Counted from the first letter of the stretch, positions 19,511 to 29,518 are shown. The stretch is DNA of 64,000 bases from Flammeovirgaceae bacterium UBA7330 (GCA_002471275.1 DKPQ01000017.1:558001-622000), one strand, 5' to 3'. Translations and numbers: made by a program. Notes: a model not told the origin generated them from the letters alone.

Positions 19511-22500
19511 ATGTGTTTATTAGGAAAAGTCTCCTTTTCGAAAACAATATTTTTATCAGTTTTATTTCTGATATCTTTTGCAGGGAATACGCAGGATCCT
19601 TTGTATTCCATAAATATTAATTTCAGTAATCAATCAAATGTTCAGGGATGGAACAATACCAATACCATTCCCTATAATGGACTGGTCAAGTCAAATCTTC
19701 TGACTGATCAGGGAAATTCCACTGGAGTTTATTTACATATCGATTCTGATTGGGGAGGCGTTCATTTTCAAGGTGCACAGACTACTGACAATTCAGGGGT
19801 TGTCCCCGATAGTGTATTGCGTGAATATTATTGGACTGGCTCCTATGGAGGCGTTCAATCATCTTCTCTCACTATTGGAGGCCTTGCAGATTCTTTATTA
19901 TACACCATAGAAATAGTTGGTAGTTCGACATTTGGTTTGGCCTCTGAAGGACAGACTTACTATTCTATTGACAACATCACCAAAAAACTGACAACATACT
20001 TCAATTTAAATGCGTCAGTGGTGTTTGATAATATTGTTGTAGATGAAATTGGGGAGGTCCAACTTATTGTGTCTCCTGAAGCTGGTGGGGAAATAGCCCT
20101 TATCAATTCCTTGATTATAAGGGCTTACCATAAAGAATTATTAGCTCCCCCGGTAAACCTGAGTGCAGTTTACAGAAACACATCAATGCAAATAGCTTGG
20201 AGAGATAGATCTGTTATTGAAGAGCAGTTTGAGATATTCCGTAAAGTACAATCGGGTTCATTTGAGTCCATAGGATTCACTAGCCAAAACGTTAGTGCTT
20301 TTTCAGATAATGATATTTCTGCTGGTGTAGCTTATGAATATAAAGTCCGTGCTGTTGATGGAGTGGGTAATTATTCCGCATTTAGCAATACACTAAAAAT
20401 TACTGCAAATGATATTTATGATTCCCTTATGGTCAATTTTGGAAGTAGAAGATCAGTTACTCAGTGGAATAATTTTTTGAGTGTCCCAGAACATGGGGCT
20501 AGACTTTCCAATCTTGTTTCATACTCAGGTAAAAAAACCAATGTAGAAATATTCTTAGGCCCGGATTGGGAGGGCGTAGGCGATGATGGAGTCACAACGG
20601 GAGATAACTCCGGGATAATACCCGACAATGTATTACTTGAATACTATTATTTTGGTCTGGAAGATTCAACACAAAAGCCAAAGATCATCATTTCAGGATT
20701 GGTTTCAGGAGATCAATACAATGTAAGGTTTGTATCCAGTAGTAAGTTTTCAAATGTTGTGGATAATGGGACTACATTTTATCGAATTGGGAATGATACC
20801 GCACAGTTATATGTACAGGATAATACCGAAAATTCAGCATTGATCAGCGGTGCTATTGCTGACGAAAATGGTGTTTTAGTCATTGACCTGTTTAAAGAGT
20901 CGACCACTCCTGTAGGTTATATCAATGCATTGATAATTGAATCCTTTTCGCCTCTGGAGGTGTATGATCCCATTACTTATGCAGATGATCTCTTGCTTAT
21001 TAATGGATACAACTCCTTGATTACATTGGATGGTCTGGGTAATAATCAAAATACTCATGTAACGTTAGATGATGGAGATTATCATTACGGATCATTGATA
21101 GATTCAGCAGGAACACTCTATGGTGTAATTAGAAATGATTTAGGCTCAGATAAGATATTTGCTTATAATACACTGAATGGTGAATATTATCCTTTAAAAT
21201 CATTTGATACTGGTGAGCAGGTTTATCAAATGATATTAAGGCAAGGGTATCTATATGGAACAACCAGACAAACTAATGATCCCAAGAACTCACATATATT
21301 CAAATTAAAAGCAGATGGGTCTGAATATGAAAGCTTGTATGAGATGAGCGGAGCCACAGATGGAAATCTGCCAATGGGAAGGTTGACAGTCTTTAATGAG
21401 TTTGTGGTAGGAACAACTTTTTCGGGAGGCATATATAATCTTGGTAGCCTCTATAAGATTAATCTAGCAACAGACGAGTTTGAGGTATTTCATCATTTCG
21501 ATGGACAGATGGGTGGGTGGTCAGCTATTGGGCTAACCATGGGAAGTGATGGCTATTTATATGGAATCAGTCAGTCATTGACCAGTCCATATTCCTATTT
21601 AATAAGCATAGACAATGATTTTAACGTTGTAAAGGTTGACTCGATAGCTGAAAATGAAGGCTCGAATATTTCGGCTCCACTGATTTCAAAGGGAGATTAC
21701 ATGTATGGTATTTCCAGGTCAGGAGGACAATTTGGTCACGGTACAGTTTTTAGATATAATATCACAATGGGTGAACTAGAGTCTATGCATTCATTTGATT
21801 CTGATGATGCAGGGTCAACCTGTTCATTACTTATTACAGAGGAAGATATTCTTTATGGAGTATCTGGTACTGCGGGAGGAGAAGGAGGCAGACTATTCGC
21901 TATTGACAAGAATGGTTTCTTTAAGATACTGACTACCCTTGATTGGCAAGGTCCTTCATATAACCTAAGTATTATGCCGTTTACGTCAGCTCCAGCACTA
22001 AGAATCACGACTACGGAGGCTCCTGCTAATTTATTAGCTACCAACAATATGGATGGGACAGTCATGTTGAGTTGGGAGGATCTTTCCGTGAATGAGACTG
22101 GTTTTGAGGTGAGTCGCAGAGAATATGGTGGAGTATTTGAGGTCCTGGATACTTTAGCTAGCAATTCTACCTCTTACCTGGATAATATTCTTCAATCCAA
22201 AGTATATGAGTATCAGGTCAGAGCTTTAGCTAACGTAGGTAATTCAGCTTATACCGGGCCACGAAGAGTGATGACCTATCCAATTGCTAATTCCATAAAA
22301 GTTAATTTTGGATTGAACCATAAAGTTTTAGACTCTACCTGGAATAACCTGCTGGCAATCCCTAAGAATGGCGTTAAGTCATCATTACTCAATACAGCGA
22401 CTGAGGGAAGGACCGATATTAGTATTGAGTTGACCAGCAATTGGGGAGGAGTTCAACCTCAGGGGTCGATTACAGGGGATGATAGTGGTGTTGTCCCGGA

Positions 22501-23920
22501 CAAGGCACTACAGGAATATTACTGGTTTGGAAGCTTCGGGGCACCAGTTACCACTTCGATTACTATATCCGGTCTTCCTCCAAACGCTTTGTTTGATATG
22601 GTATTCATCGGTAGTAGTCAGTTTCCCGGGGTACAAGATAATGGTTCTACTGTTTATACAATAGGAGACCAGTCAATAAGCCTGGATGTTCAGGAGAATG
22701 TATCTAATCAAGCCATACTTTCTGGAGTTTTTTCAGATGAAAACGGTCAGATAAAGGTTATTCTATCGAAAGGAATAGATTCACCTTTAGGGTACATCAA
22801 TGCTATGACAATACAGTCCGTTGAACCATTAGGAGCGGTAGCTCTGCCTCCAGGTGAATTGGAAGGTTCATATGTTCAGGGAGATATTTTGTTGGAATGG
22901 AAAGATACCAATAAGTCCGAGTATGGGTTTGAGATCAGCAGAAAAGGATCCGATGGTACTTTTATGGTTATTGATACAATAGGTGCCAACACAACAAGCT
23001 TTAGCGATGCTGCTATAGAGACAAATCAAATCTACAGATATAAGATCCGTACCTTAAGTCAATTTGGTGATTCTCCTTACAGCAACGAGGTAAAGATCAC
23101 AACATACCCTGTAACGGACGTACTTATGGTGAACTTTGGCTTTAGGCATGAAATTGAATTACCTGAATGGAACAATATGCTGGCCCCTCCGCAAAACGGG
23201 TTAGAGCTAAATGACCTGGTAACTTCAACCGGGAAATTAACACATGTTAGTATTAAATTGCTTAGTGATTGGGGGGGAGTAGAGGCAAGTGGGACGGTGA
23301 CAGGGAACGACAGTGGTGTTATTCCGGACGAAGGATTACAGGAATACTATTGGTTTGGGATTTTTGGTGCTCCAGATACAGCTTCAATAAGGATATCCGG
23401 CTTAGTGCCCAATAGCTTGTTCAATTTGAGGTTTATTGCAAGTAGCCAGTTCTCTTCTTTTAGTGATAATGGATTTACTATCTATGTAGTAGAGGAAGAT
23501 ACGGTTTCCTTATACGTTCAGGAGAATACAAATAACGCAGCATTTATTGGTGGTGTTTTTGCGGATTCCAACGGAAATATTGATATTAAACTGATGAAAG
23601 CCAAGGGTACACCGGTTGGATATATTAACGCTTTGATCATTGAATCAGTAGATGAACTTGAAGAAGGAGCGGAGCCACTTGGAATAGGGGAGAGTAATGT
23701 TCAAGTATACCCCAATCCAACCCATGGTGAATTTGTGGTGCGAGATCAGGAAAAGGCGATTAAAAGTGCTTCATTGTATGGCATTGATGGCCTTGTTCGC
23801 ATGAAGAAGTTACCAATAAATCAACCCGTTGATACTGGATTCCTAAAAAAAGGGGTTTACCTGATCAGGATAACCTATCTTAATGGGAACAGTATCATGA
23901 AAAAAGTCATTATTCACTAG
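19511..23920 (+). CDS. Repeat-rich T9SS protein: four WNN modules, FN3 domains, GloVer-type repeats
   Basis: The 1469-residue protein has a signal peptide (residues 1-28, ending AGNTQ). Four copies of a ~180-residue module lie at ~30-212, ~305-482, ~927-1105 and ~1203-1385. Each carries W-N-N near its start, W-G/E-G-V, G/T-D-N/D-S-G-V/I-x-P-D, EYYW/YFG and a closing GYINA(M/L)xI. FN3-like domains separate them. Residues ~485-826 hold short repeats (GTLYGV, GYLYGTTR, YLYGIS, DILYGVSG) resembling the GloVer/TIGR03803 beta-propeller-like repeat. The end (VYPNPTHGEF...KKVIIH) is a T9SS sorting domain. No catalytic domain is recognised, so a carbohydrate-binding or structural surface role is most likely. 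It lies divergent from the Wzc-like gene. Confidence 0.82.
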   Translation: MCLLGKVSFSKTIFLSVLFLISFAGNTQDPLYSININFSNQSNVQGWNNTNTIPYNGLVKSNLLTDQGNSTGVYLHIDSDWGGVHFQGAQTTDNSGVVPDSVLREYYWTGSYGGVQSSSLTIGGLADSLLYTIEIVGSSTFGLASEGQTYYSIDNITKKLTTYFNLNASVVFDNIVVDEIGEVQLIVSPEAGGEIALINSLIIRAYHKELLAPPVNLSAVYRNTSMQIAWRDRSVIEEQFEIFRKVQSGSFESIGFTSQNVSAFSDNDISAGVAYEYKVRAVDGVGNYSAFSNTLKITANDIYDSLMVNFGSRRSVTQWNNFLSVPEHGARLSNLVSYSGKKTNVEIFLGPDWEGVGDDGVTTGDNSGIIPDNVLLEYYYFGLEDSTQKPKIIISGLVSGDQYNVRFVSSSKFSNVVDNGTTFYRIGNDTAQLYVQDNTENSALISGAIADENGVLVIDLFKESTTPVGYINALIIESFSPLEVYDPITYADDLLLINGYNSLITLDGLGNNQNTHVTLDDGDYHYGSLIDSAGTLYGVIRNDLGSDKIFAYNTLNGEYYPLKSFDTGEQVYQMILRQGYLYGTTRQTNDPKNSHIFKLKADGSEYESLYEMSGATDGNLPMGRLTVFNEFVVGTTFSGGIYNLGSLYKINLATDEFEVFHHFDGQMGGWSAIGLTMGSDGYLYGISQSLTSPYSYLISIDNDFNVVKVDSIAENEGSNISAPLISKGDYMYGISRSGGQFGHGTVFRYNITMGELESMHSFDSDDAGSTCSLLITEEDILYGVSGTAGGEGGRLFAIDKNGFFKILTTLDWQGPSYNLSIMPFTSAPALRITTTEAPANLLATNNMDGTVMLSWEDLSVNETGFEVSRREYGGVFEVLDTLASNSTSYLDNILQSKVYEYQVRALANVGNSAYTGPRRVMTYPIANSIKVNFGLNHKVLDSTWNNLLAIPKNGVKSSLLNTATEGRTDISIELTSNWGGVQPQGSITGDDSGVVPDKALQEYYWFGSFGAPVTTSITISGLPPNALFDMVFIGSSQFPGVQDNGSTVYTIGDQSISLDVQENVSNQAILSGVFSDENGQIKVILSKGIDSPLGYINAMTIQSVEPLGAVALPPGELEGSYVQGDILLEWKDTNKSEYGFEISRKGSDGTFMVIDTIGANTTSFSDAAIETNQIYRYKIRTLSQFGDSPYSNEVKITTYPVTDVLMVNFGFRHEIELPEWNNMLAPPQNGLELNDLVTSTGKLTHVSIKLLSDWGGVEASGTVTGNDSGVIPDEGLQEYYWFGIFGAPDTASIRISGLVPNSLFNLRFIASSQFSSFSDNGFTIYVVEEDTVSLYVQENTNNAAFIGGVFADSNGNIDIKLMKAKGTPVGYINALIIESVDELEEGAEPLGIGESNVQVYPNPTHGEFVVRDQEKAIKSASLYGIDGLVRMKKLPINQPVDTGFLKKGVYLIRITYLNGNSIMKKVIIH

Positions 23921-23945
23921 AAACCTGACTGGTTTTGTTTTTAAT
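23921..23945 (+). terminator. Weak putative intrinsic terminator
   Basis: Directly after the stop codon, AAACC (23921-23925) can pair with GGTTT (23931-23935) around a 5-base loop, followed by a T-rich run. The stem is short, so confidence is low. Confidence 0.3.
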
Positions 23946-23995
23946 ATTCATCCATTCCGCCCTTCATAATCATCCTTTTTATTACTGACTGACTC

Positions 23996-25207
23996 ATGTT
24001 GCATTTCCTATCTGGTAAAAATATTGTCGTACTTGGTCTTCAACCCTGGGATATTGAGATTGGAAGCAATTGTAAGAATATTGCACTTGAGCTATCCAGG
24101 TCAAACAGGGTATTATACGTTAATCGGGCCCTTGATAGACTATCATTGTTAAAATTTCGCAATCATCCACGCATAAAGAATCGCCTGGATAGTATCAGAG
24201 GCCATAAGCCTGATCTGGAAAAAGTAAATGAAAATTTATGGTCATTTAACCCGAGAACTATCGTAGAATCGTTTACCCGCATTCCATTTAAACCAGTTTT
24301 TGAGTATTTTAATCTGATCAATAATAAACGGATTGCAAAAGAGATTGAACGAGCTTGTGAGGTTCTGGGATTTGAAAGGCCTGTGATCTTTGTGGACAAT
24401 GATTTCTTTCGGGCATCTCAGATGAAAAGTTTGGTTCAGAATGAACTGTTTATCTATTATATCAGGGATTACCTGGTGAATCAAAGACACTTCAAACCCC
24501 ATGGCAGCAGGATGGAGCAGGAACTTATCAGTAAAGCCGATATAGTGGCTACCAATTCTGTCTATCTCCAAAAATATGCTGCTCCATTTAATTCCAGATC
24601 GTATTTTATTGGGCAGGGATTTGATGCTGAACTTTTTGAAAATAGCGATAATCTGATAAACCCATCCGATTTAAAAAACATCCCCGGACCTGTTATCGGT
24701 TATGTTGGCTTTATCACTGTGAGCAGACTGGATCAACAACTGATCTATGAAATAGCAAAGTCAAGACCGGAATGGTCCATCGTACTGGTTGGGCCTGAGG
24801 ATGAATATTTTGTGAAAAGTTCTTTGCATGATATGGATAATGTGTTTTTTCTTGGGCATAAAGACAAGAAAGAATTACCAGCATACATAAAACACTTTGA
24901 TGTGTGTCTTAATCCACAACTAAAAAATGAACAAACCGAAGGAAACTATCCACTTAAAATTGACGAATATTTATCTTTGGGTAAACCGGTTGTTGCAACC
25001 AGAACAGAGGCGATGGAAATGTTTTCCAATCATACTTATCTTGCAACGGGACTGGATGAATATATCCTTAAGATTGAACTAGCGTTGAGAGAGAAAGATA
25101 AGTACGTACATAAAAGGACTGATTTTGCTAAAGCTCACACATGGGCTCAATGTATTCAAAATCTTGATGATGTGATTCATTCGTTGAGTAATCAGAAAGC
25201 AGTATAA
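23996..25207 (+). CDS. Glycosyltransferase, GT4/GT-B type
   Basis: The 403-residue soluble protein has a GT-B layout. The C-terminal half reads PVIGYVGFIT...IVLVGPEDEYF...NVFFLGHKDKKELPAYIKHFDVCLNPQ, then the nucleotide-sugar binding region PLKIDEYLSLGKPVVATRTEAM, where the E of the usual E-x7-E motif sits in KIDEYLSLGKPVVAT. This matches GT4-like transferases, close in style to teichuronic-acid TuaH-like enzymes. It should add a sugar from an NDP donor to the lipid-linked unit in the cytoplasm. Donor and acceptor cannot be told. The EEP-like hydrolase gene begins 56 bases downstream, and the two may be co-transcribed. Confidence 0.82.
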   Translation: MLHFLSGKNIVVLGLQPWDIEIGSNCKNIALELSRSNRVLYVNRALDRLSLLKFRNHPRIKNRLDSIRGHKPDLEKVNENLWSFNPRTIVESFTRIPFKPVFEYFNLINNKRIAKEIERACEVLGFERPVIFVDNDFFRASQMKSLVQNELFIYYIRDYLVNQRHFKPHGSRMEQELISKADIVATNSVYLQKYAAPFNSRSYFIGQGFDAELFENSDNLINPSDLKNIPGPVIGYVGFITVSRLDQQLIYEIAKSRPEWSIVLVGPEDEYFVKSSLHDMDNVFFLGHKDKKELPAYIKHFDVCLNPQLKNEQTEGNYPLKIDEYLSLGKPVVATRTEAMEMFSNHTYLATGLDEYILKIELALREKDKYVHKRTDFAKAHTWAQCIQNLDDVIHSLSNQKAV

Positions 25208-25263
25208 ACACGATCAGGAAATATAAAAAGCCGATAGATTTATTATTAGGCACACTGTGTCTT

Positions 25264-26292
25264 ATGAGTGGTGTATTATTTTCAATCACACCATATATAT
25301 CTCCTGAGTCAGCTTATATCTTTCAATTACTCACTCCGTTTGGTATTCCCTTCTACTTGTTGTTTATTTTACTTTTGGTGATCGTCTTGTGGCTCAGAAT
25401 GTGGAAAACTGTTATTGTTGTCAGCTTGTATTTATTGATCAATATAGTTGATACTTTCACATTTTTGCCTATTGACCGATCTAATGAAACTGATGATTTA
25501 CCAGGGTTATCTGTGCTAAGCTACAATGTGAGTTTTTTCAAAAGCACTCAGTTCAATCCATTGCATAAGGTTAATTCCATAGAAAAGTCCAAGTCTCATG
25601 CCATTCAGCAAACTATTTTGGATCTAAATGCGGATGTCATTTGTCTTCAGGAGTACTATCAGGACGACAATGTGAACATTTACCAACTTGATAAAAAATT
25701 GGGATCATCCTATGATCACTACTTTCTTACAAGACCCAGCTATGAAAAAGGCAGGTCTGGCGGTATTTCCATATTTTCACGCTACCCCATCATTGAACAG
25801 GGTATAGTATTGGTTGATAGTACCAATAGGTTCAATGGAGTGGCTTTTGTAGATATCAGGTTTAACAATGATACGATACGTATCATAAACGCTCACCTGC
25901 ATTCCATGCAAATTCGTACGGATAAAGTTTTCTCAGTACCTGGGCTGGTGAGGACATTCCAATCGCTAAAAAGAGGTAGCATTTTTAGACATAAACAAAT
26001 CGAAGTGCTGACGGAATTCATCCGAAATTCGCCACACAAAGTAATATTAGCTGGGGATTTAAATGAATTGTCAAATAGTTACAATTATCATCAGATAGCT
26101 AGATTGCTTAATGATGCATTTATGGAAGCAGGAAACGGTCTAGGTTATACACTGAATAAAACAAGGTGGTCTTTATATAGAATCGATTACCAGTTTTACT
26201 CCGATGGTTTGGTTTCAGAACGGTTTGAGATACCCCGGGATAATAGAATCTCGGATCATTTTCCTACCTACGCTGTTTACCGGGTTAAGTAG
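25264..26292 (+). CDS. Endonuclease/exonuclease/phosphatase (EEP) family membrane-linked hydrolase
   Basis: The 342-residue protein has two or three N-terminal hydrophobic segments (~1-70), then an EEP-fold domain: LSYNVSFF, DVICLQEYY (metal-binding Glu), GGISIFSRYPI, INAHLHS, LAGDLNE and the catalytic end RISDHFPTY. These are the DNase I-like/phosphodiesterase landmarks. In this family such membrane-tethered members are often of unknown substrate. The frame stays open upstream to 25192 and encodes KPIDLLLGTLCL, which would complete the first membrane helix. No ATG, GTG or TTG occurs there, so either ATG 25264 is correct with a shortened helix or a rare start is used. It overlaps the opposing GT2 by 8 bases. 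Confidence 0.78.
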   Translation: MSGVLFSITPYISPESAYIFQLLTPFGIPFYLLFILLLVIVLWLRMWKTVIVVSLYLLINIVDTFTFLPIDRSNETDDLPGLSVLSYNVSFFKSTQFNPLHKVNSIEKSKSHAIQQTILDLNADVICLQEYYQDDNVNIYQLDKKLGSSYDHYFLTRPSYEKGRSGGISIFSRYPIIEQGIVLVDSTNRFNGVAFVDIRFNNDTIRIINAHLHSMQIRTDKVFSVPGLVRTFQSLKRGSIFRHKQIEVLTEFIRNSPHKVILAGDLNELSNSYNYHQIARLLNDAFMEAGNGLGYTLNKTRWSLYRIDYQFYSDGLVSERFEIPRDNRISDHFPTYAVYRVK

Positions 26293-27232
26293 ATTTATTT
26301 TTACCCTTTCCGCTGCTCCCCTTCACTTTGTATCTTTTTTTAAGGACTTTCATGTTCTCTTCGATCGTATGCGTTGAGTTAAGAGAAGTTTTAGTATCGT
26401 GAGCCTCCTTTTTTCTGAAATACTCACCAAACCTTACAAGTTCTTTAATAAGTCTGGATTTGATGGCCTGGCCAAGTGTACCGTCAAATCTTTCAATTGC
26501 CCTCGGTTTAGTAAACACCCGGGAGCGAGAAGCTCTTACCATCTTTATTTTACCGTAAGACATTAGGTCGAATGCGAGCCTGCCATCTTCTCCCCGAATC
26601 ATACGTTCAGTATATCTGGCTCTGGCAGCGAAGTCTTTTACATATCCCATGCTCATACCATAGCAGTTCAGGTATGGCCGCTTAAAATGCCTCACTTCAC
26701 GCATGACATCTGCCATCCTTTCATATAACCAGAATTTATATCTAGGGAACTTATTGTTAGCGATATAAGAGAATCTGCCATATACGCATGCTACATTTTT
26801 TTGTTCAAGCTTTCTGGTCATCAGTTCTACCCAGCCAGCAGGGTAGATGCAATCTGAATCACCTGTCAATATATACTTCCCTTTGGCTTCATCCACACCT
26901 TTTTGCCTGGCAGCTCCCCACCCTTGAACAGGCTGGAATACGCTCCTGACAGAAAGTCTATCCAATAATTCCTGCGTTCTGTCTGACGAATTATTGTTTA
27001 CAACGAGAATCTCAAAAGGGTATCCTGATTTTGATCGTGAAAGGGAATCAATACAACGAATGATATTATCTTCTTCATTATATGCGGGGATCACAACGGT
27101 GACCAGGGGATTGGCAGATATAACTTGTTCGACTCTGTTGGATATTTCGTTGATGGTTGATTCATGAGCATCATCATATTTAATGTCAAGAAAGCGGGTA
27201 TCGATCCAACCTGGGTTTTTGAAAATGTTCAT
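26285..27232 (-). CDS. Family 2 glycosyltransferase
   Basis: The 315-residue protein has a GT-A fold. VTVVIPAYNEEDNIIRCIDSL lies near residue 44, then EILVVNNNSSDRT, GWGAARQKGVDEAKGKYILTGDSD with a D-S-D metal-binding motif. The C-terminal part is basic (KEEAHD...KKRYKVKGSSGKGKNKS) and has no clear membrane span. The enzyme would transfer a sugar from an NDP donor in building the repeat unit. It is transcribed opposite to its neighbours, with its start 98 bases from the divergent acyltransferase. A minus-strand TATTTTTG element at 27260-27253 could serve as its -7 box. Confidence 0.82.
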   Translation of the reverse strand: MNIFKNPGWIDTRFLDIKYDDAHESTINEISNRVEQVISANPLVTVVIPAYNEEDNIIRCIDSLSRSKSGYPFEILVVNNNSSDRTQELLDRLSVRSVFQPVQGWGAARQKGVDEAKGKYILTGDSDCIYPAGWVELMTRKLEQKNVACVYGRFSYIANNKFPRYKFWLYERMADVMREVRHFKRPYLNCYGMSMGYVKDFAARARYTERMIRGEDGRLAFDLMSYGKIKMVRASRSRVFTKPRAIERFDGTLGQAIKSRLIKELVRFGEYFRKKEAHDTKTSLNSTHTIEENMKVLKKRYKVKGSSGKGKNKST

Positions 27233-27330
27233 AGAAACCTACTATTACCAGACAAAAATATTCAACTAAGTATTACTTATATACTTATGTCTTCAAATCC
27301 TGTATTAATATTGATACTGAAATACCGGAA

Positions 27331-28380
27331 ATGAAGTTTAAGGAGTTTGTTCAATACTTATTCAATTTCGGGCAATTGGATGATAGCCGATTGGCATGGA
27401 TAGACTATGCCAAAGGGATTGCCATTGTGATGATTGTATTCCGGCATGTAAATACTGGTTTTTGGGATGCTTCAGTACCTCTTGATCCGCTGTTTTACGA
27501 TTTGGCAGAGCAGGTGGGGCTAACCTTCAGAATGCCATTGTATTTCCTCCTTTCCGGGATATTTTTCTTTAGGAGTTTTACCAAAAGAGGAATAAAAGGA
27601 TACACGGTCCATAAGTTCAATACCATTATGTATCCCTATTTTATTTGGGGAATAATATTGATGTTTCTGCAGTTTGTCTTTAGCAAATATGTAAATGGAA
27701 AATTTGACTCTTTCTCTGATTTCTTAACCATTTTTTATGATCCATGGGGGCATTGGTGGTTTCTTTATGCCCTGTTTGTTGTTTCCGTATTATACATGTT
27801 ACTGTTTCAGGTTTTTAAAGGTAACAGGCCAGCCATTCTCCTAATTAGCCTGGCTTTTTATTTTGGATCCTATCAAATCGGAAGGTTTTATGTTTTTGAT
27901 GATATCCTGGAACTGATGGTCTTTTTTACTTTAGGAGATATGGTAGCGCAGTACGCGGTGAAATTGCATGAGATCCGCTGGTTAAACAGAAAGGACATAT
28001 TGGCTTTAGCTATCCTAATTGCATTTGCAGGAGAATACCTTTTGTTTACCATATGGAGGGACGTACCGCTGGCGATTTTGATTTTTGCCATATTTGGGAG
28101 TTTTGCTGCTTCCCTTGTTTGCCTTCACTTATCTAGATCACCCTATAAGATTTTCGGTATTCTAAGGGTGTTCGGCCAGCATTCACTTTATATCTACCTG
28201 TTTCATGCCTTCACAGCACCAGCAATGCGTGTACTGTTGATCCATTTGATGGGTGTTGAAAGCATCATTGTGTTGGAGGTGTTATGTTTTGCCTCAGGTC
28301 TTATCGGTTCTATTGTGGTGTACCGTTTTATAAAATACTTCAATGGCTCATTCCTTTTTGTGCCTCCGGGACACAGGTAA
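27331..28380 (+). CDS. Membrane acyltransferase, acyltransferase-3 family
   Basis: The 349-residue protein has about ten hydrophobic segments. It carries the family start (LAWIDYAKGIAIVMIVFRHV, with the conserved R-H pair after the first helix), then FRMPLYFLLSGIFFF and DPWGHWWFLYALF, and ends HSLYIYLFHAFTAP. These match acyltransferase-3 (OafA/ExoZ/WecH-like) enzymes, which acetylate or otherwise acylate sugars at the membrane. Its placement among glycosyltransferases and sulfotransferases suggests decoration of the locus polysaccharide. It ends 3 bases before the convergent sulfotransferase. The giant esterases of the locus could remove such acyl groups; this is inference. Confidence 0.82.
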   Translation: MKFKEFVQYLFNFGQLDDSRLAWIDYAKGIAIVMIVFRHVNTGFWDASVPLDPLFYDLAEQVGLTFRMPLYFLLSGIFFFRSFTKRGIKGYTVHKFNTIMYPYFIWGIILMFLQFVFSKYVNGKFDSFSDFLTIFYDPWGHWWFLYALFVVSVLYMLLFQVFKGNRPAILLISLAFYFGSYQIGRFYVFDDILELMVFFTLGDMVAQYAVKLHEIRWLNRKDILALAILIAFAGEYLLFTIWRDVPLAILIFAIFGSFAASLVCLHLSRSPYKIFGILRVFGQHSLYIYLFHAFTAPAMRVLLIHLMGVESIIVLEVLCFASGLIGSIVVYRFIKYFNGSFLFVPPGHR

Positions 28381-28383
28381 TTG

Positions 28384-29316
28384 CTAAATGATGCGCCATT
28401 TGGATAAATCACGTCCAATGAGCTTTTCCAGTTGTACAATGTCCTTCATGTAGATTTCCTCTGTGATTTTTTTCTTCAAATCAACAGATAGTCCAGGTCT
28501 GTGAAGATTTTTTGATCTGATAGAATTTAGCCCTTTTAGTACAGCCTTATTACTTTTCAATGTATTGAGCAGTCCCGGACTGGTTTTTCTCAATATTCTA
28601 ACAAATGGATTGTTATATCCTACAACCTTGTTTACCCACTTATTTTTGATAAATCCTGACTGATTATATGAAATATCTGTTTCGGGCACAAAGTCTTCTT
28701 CAACACCCAGAAATTGAAAAAGGTTGCGAAACATGGTTTCCTGATTTTCTTTCATCTCATCATACAGGATGACCTGAATGTGTTCTTCAGGAAAGATATC
28801 ATAAAACCTTTTCAGATGTTTGAAATAAAAACCTTCATTGATCAGGTCAGGTCGAATCCACCATTTTGAATTCTGATCAAAGATATCTTCGAAAGAATCG
28901 GTAGGTAGTTGGTTTTCTCTGGCCAGGTGCAGATATCTGGAAAATATCCTCTCTGCCGGTTGCCTTAAAACAGCAATGAGTTTTGTGTCAGGAATATAAG
29001 ACCTGATTCGGTCTGGGCTTCCCTCACTATAAAGATACATTGTTGTGGTTTCGCCAGTTAATTGGTCCGGTTTAGCTAAAGAGAACAGTCTCAGGTATTC
29101 AGATTCATTGGTTATAAATCGTTGATAGTAGGCGACTGACTCAGGATACATATCGTCACTTAGATTATATGGTTCTGATGCAAAAAAGCCTGGATCCTTA
29201 CGTTCCGACATATAAATATGAGGATGTGTACCTATATATTTGTCGATAGATGTAGTTCCCGATTTCCCGGCACCAATGATTAAAAAATCAGGAAACCGCT
29301 TAGTTGGTTGAGACAT
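28384..29316 (-). CDS. PAPS-dependent sulfotransferase (NDST/sulfotransferase_1-like)
   Basis: The 310-residue protein resembles heparan-sulfate-type and bacterial carbohydrate sulfotransferases. The 5'-PSB loop is GAGKSGTTS (Lys18) after FLIIG. SERKDPGFFA follows, where K-D-P-x-F-F is typical of the NDST-like group. The 3'-PB motif is LIAVLRQPAERIFSRY. It should move sulfate from PAPS to a sugar hydroxyl or amine in the cytoplasm. It is unlike the first sulfotransferase (5705) in its loop (GKSGTT versus QRSGTN), so the two probably act at different positions. It is convergent with the acyltransferase and divergent from the arabinose operon. Confidence 0.85.
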   Translation of the reverse strand: MSQPTKRFPDFLIIGAGKSGTTSIDKYIGTHPHIYMSERKDPGFFASEPYNLSDDMYPESVAYYQRFITNESEYLRLFSLAKPDQLTGETTTMYLYSEGSPDRIRSYIPDTKLIAVLRQPAERIFSRYLHLARENQLPTDSFEDIFDQNSKWWIRPDLINEGFYFKHLKRFYDIFPEEHIQVILYDEMKENQETMFRNLFQFLGVEEDFVPETDISYNQSGFIKNKWVNKVVGYNNPFVRILRKTSPGLLNTLKSNKAVLKGLNSIRSKNLHRPGLSVDLKKKITEEIYMKDIVQLEKLIGRDLSKWRII

Positions 29317-29518
29317 CTTGATCTGGATTTTTAAGACTAAAAACTGTTAATTTTAAGAGATAATATTTTGATCCCAATTTTATTAATTTTGAAAACGTCC
29401 AGTTAATTAAGTGTTAAATTTGTAAAGTTATTTAAACTTTGTTTGTATTTGTTCAGCTTTACAAGTTTAGAGTTTAAATACAACTTTTCAATAAATCCCA
29501 CCGCTGAATTTTGTTTAA

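Noticed and set aside
29384..29422. TAATTTTG (29384) and TAAATTTG (29415) as promoters of the arabinose operon
   Set aside because: Both match TAnnTTTG, but neither has a well-spaced -33 TTTG; AT-rich background gives many such matches.
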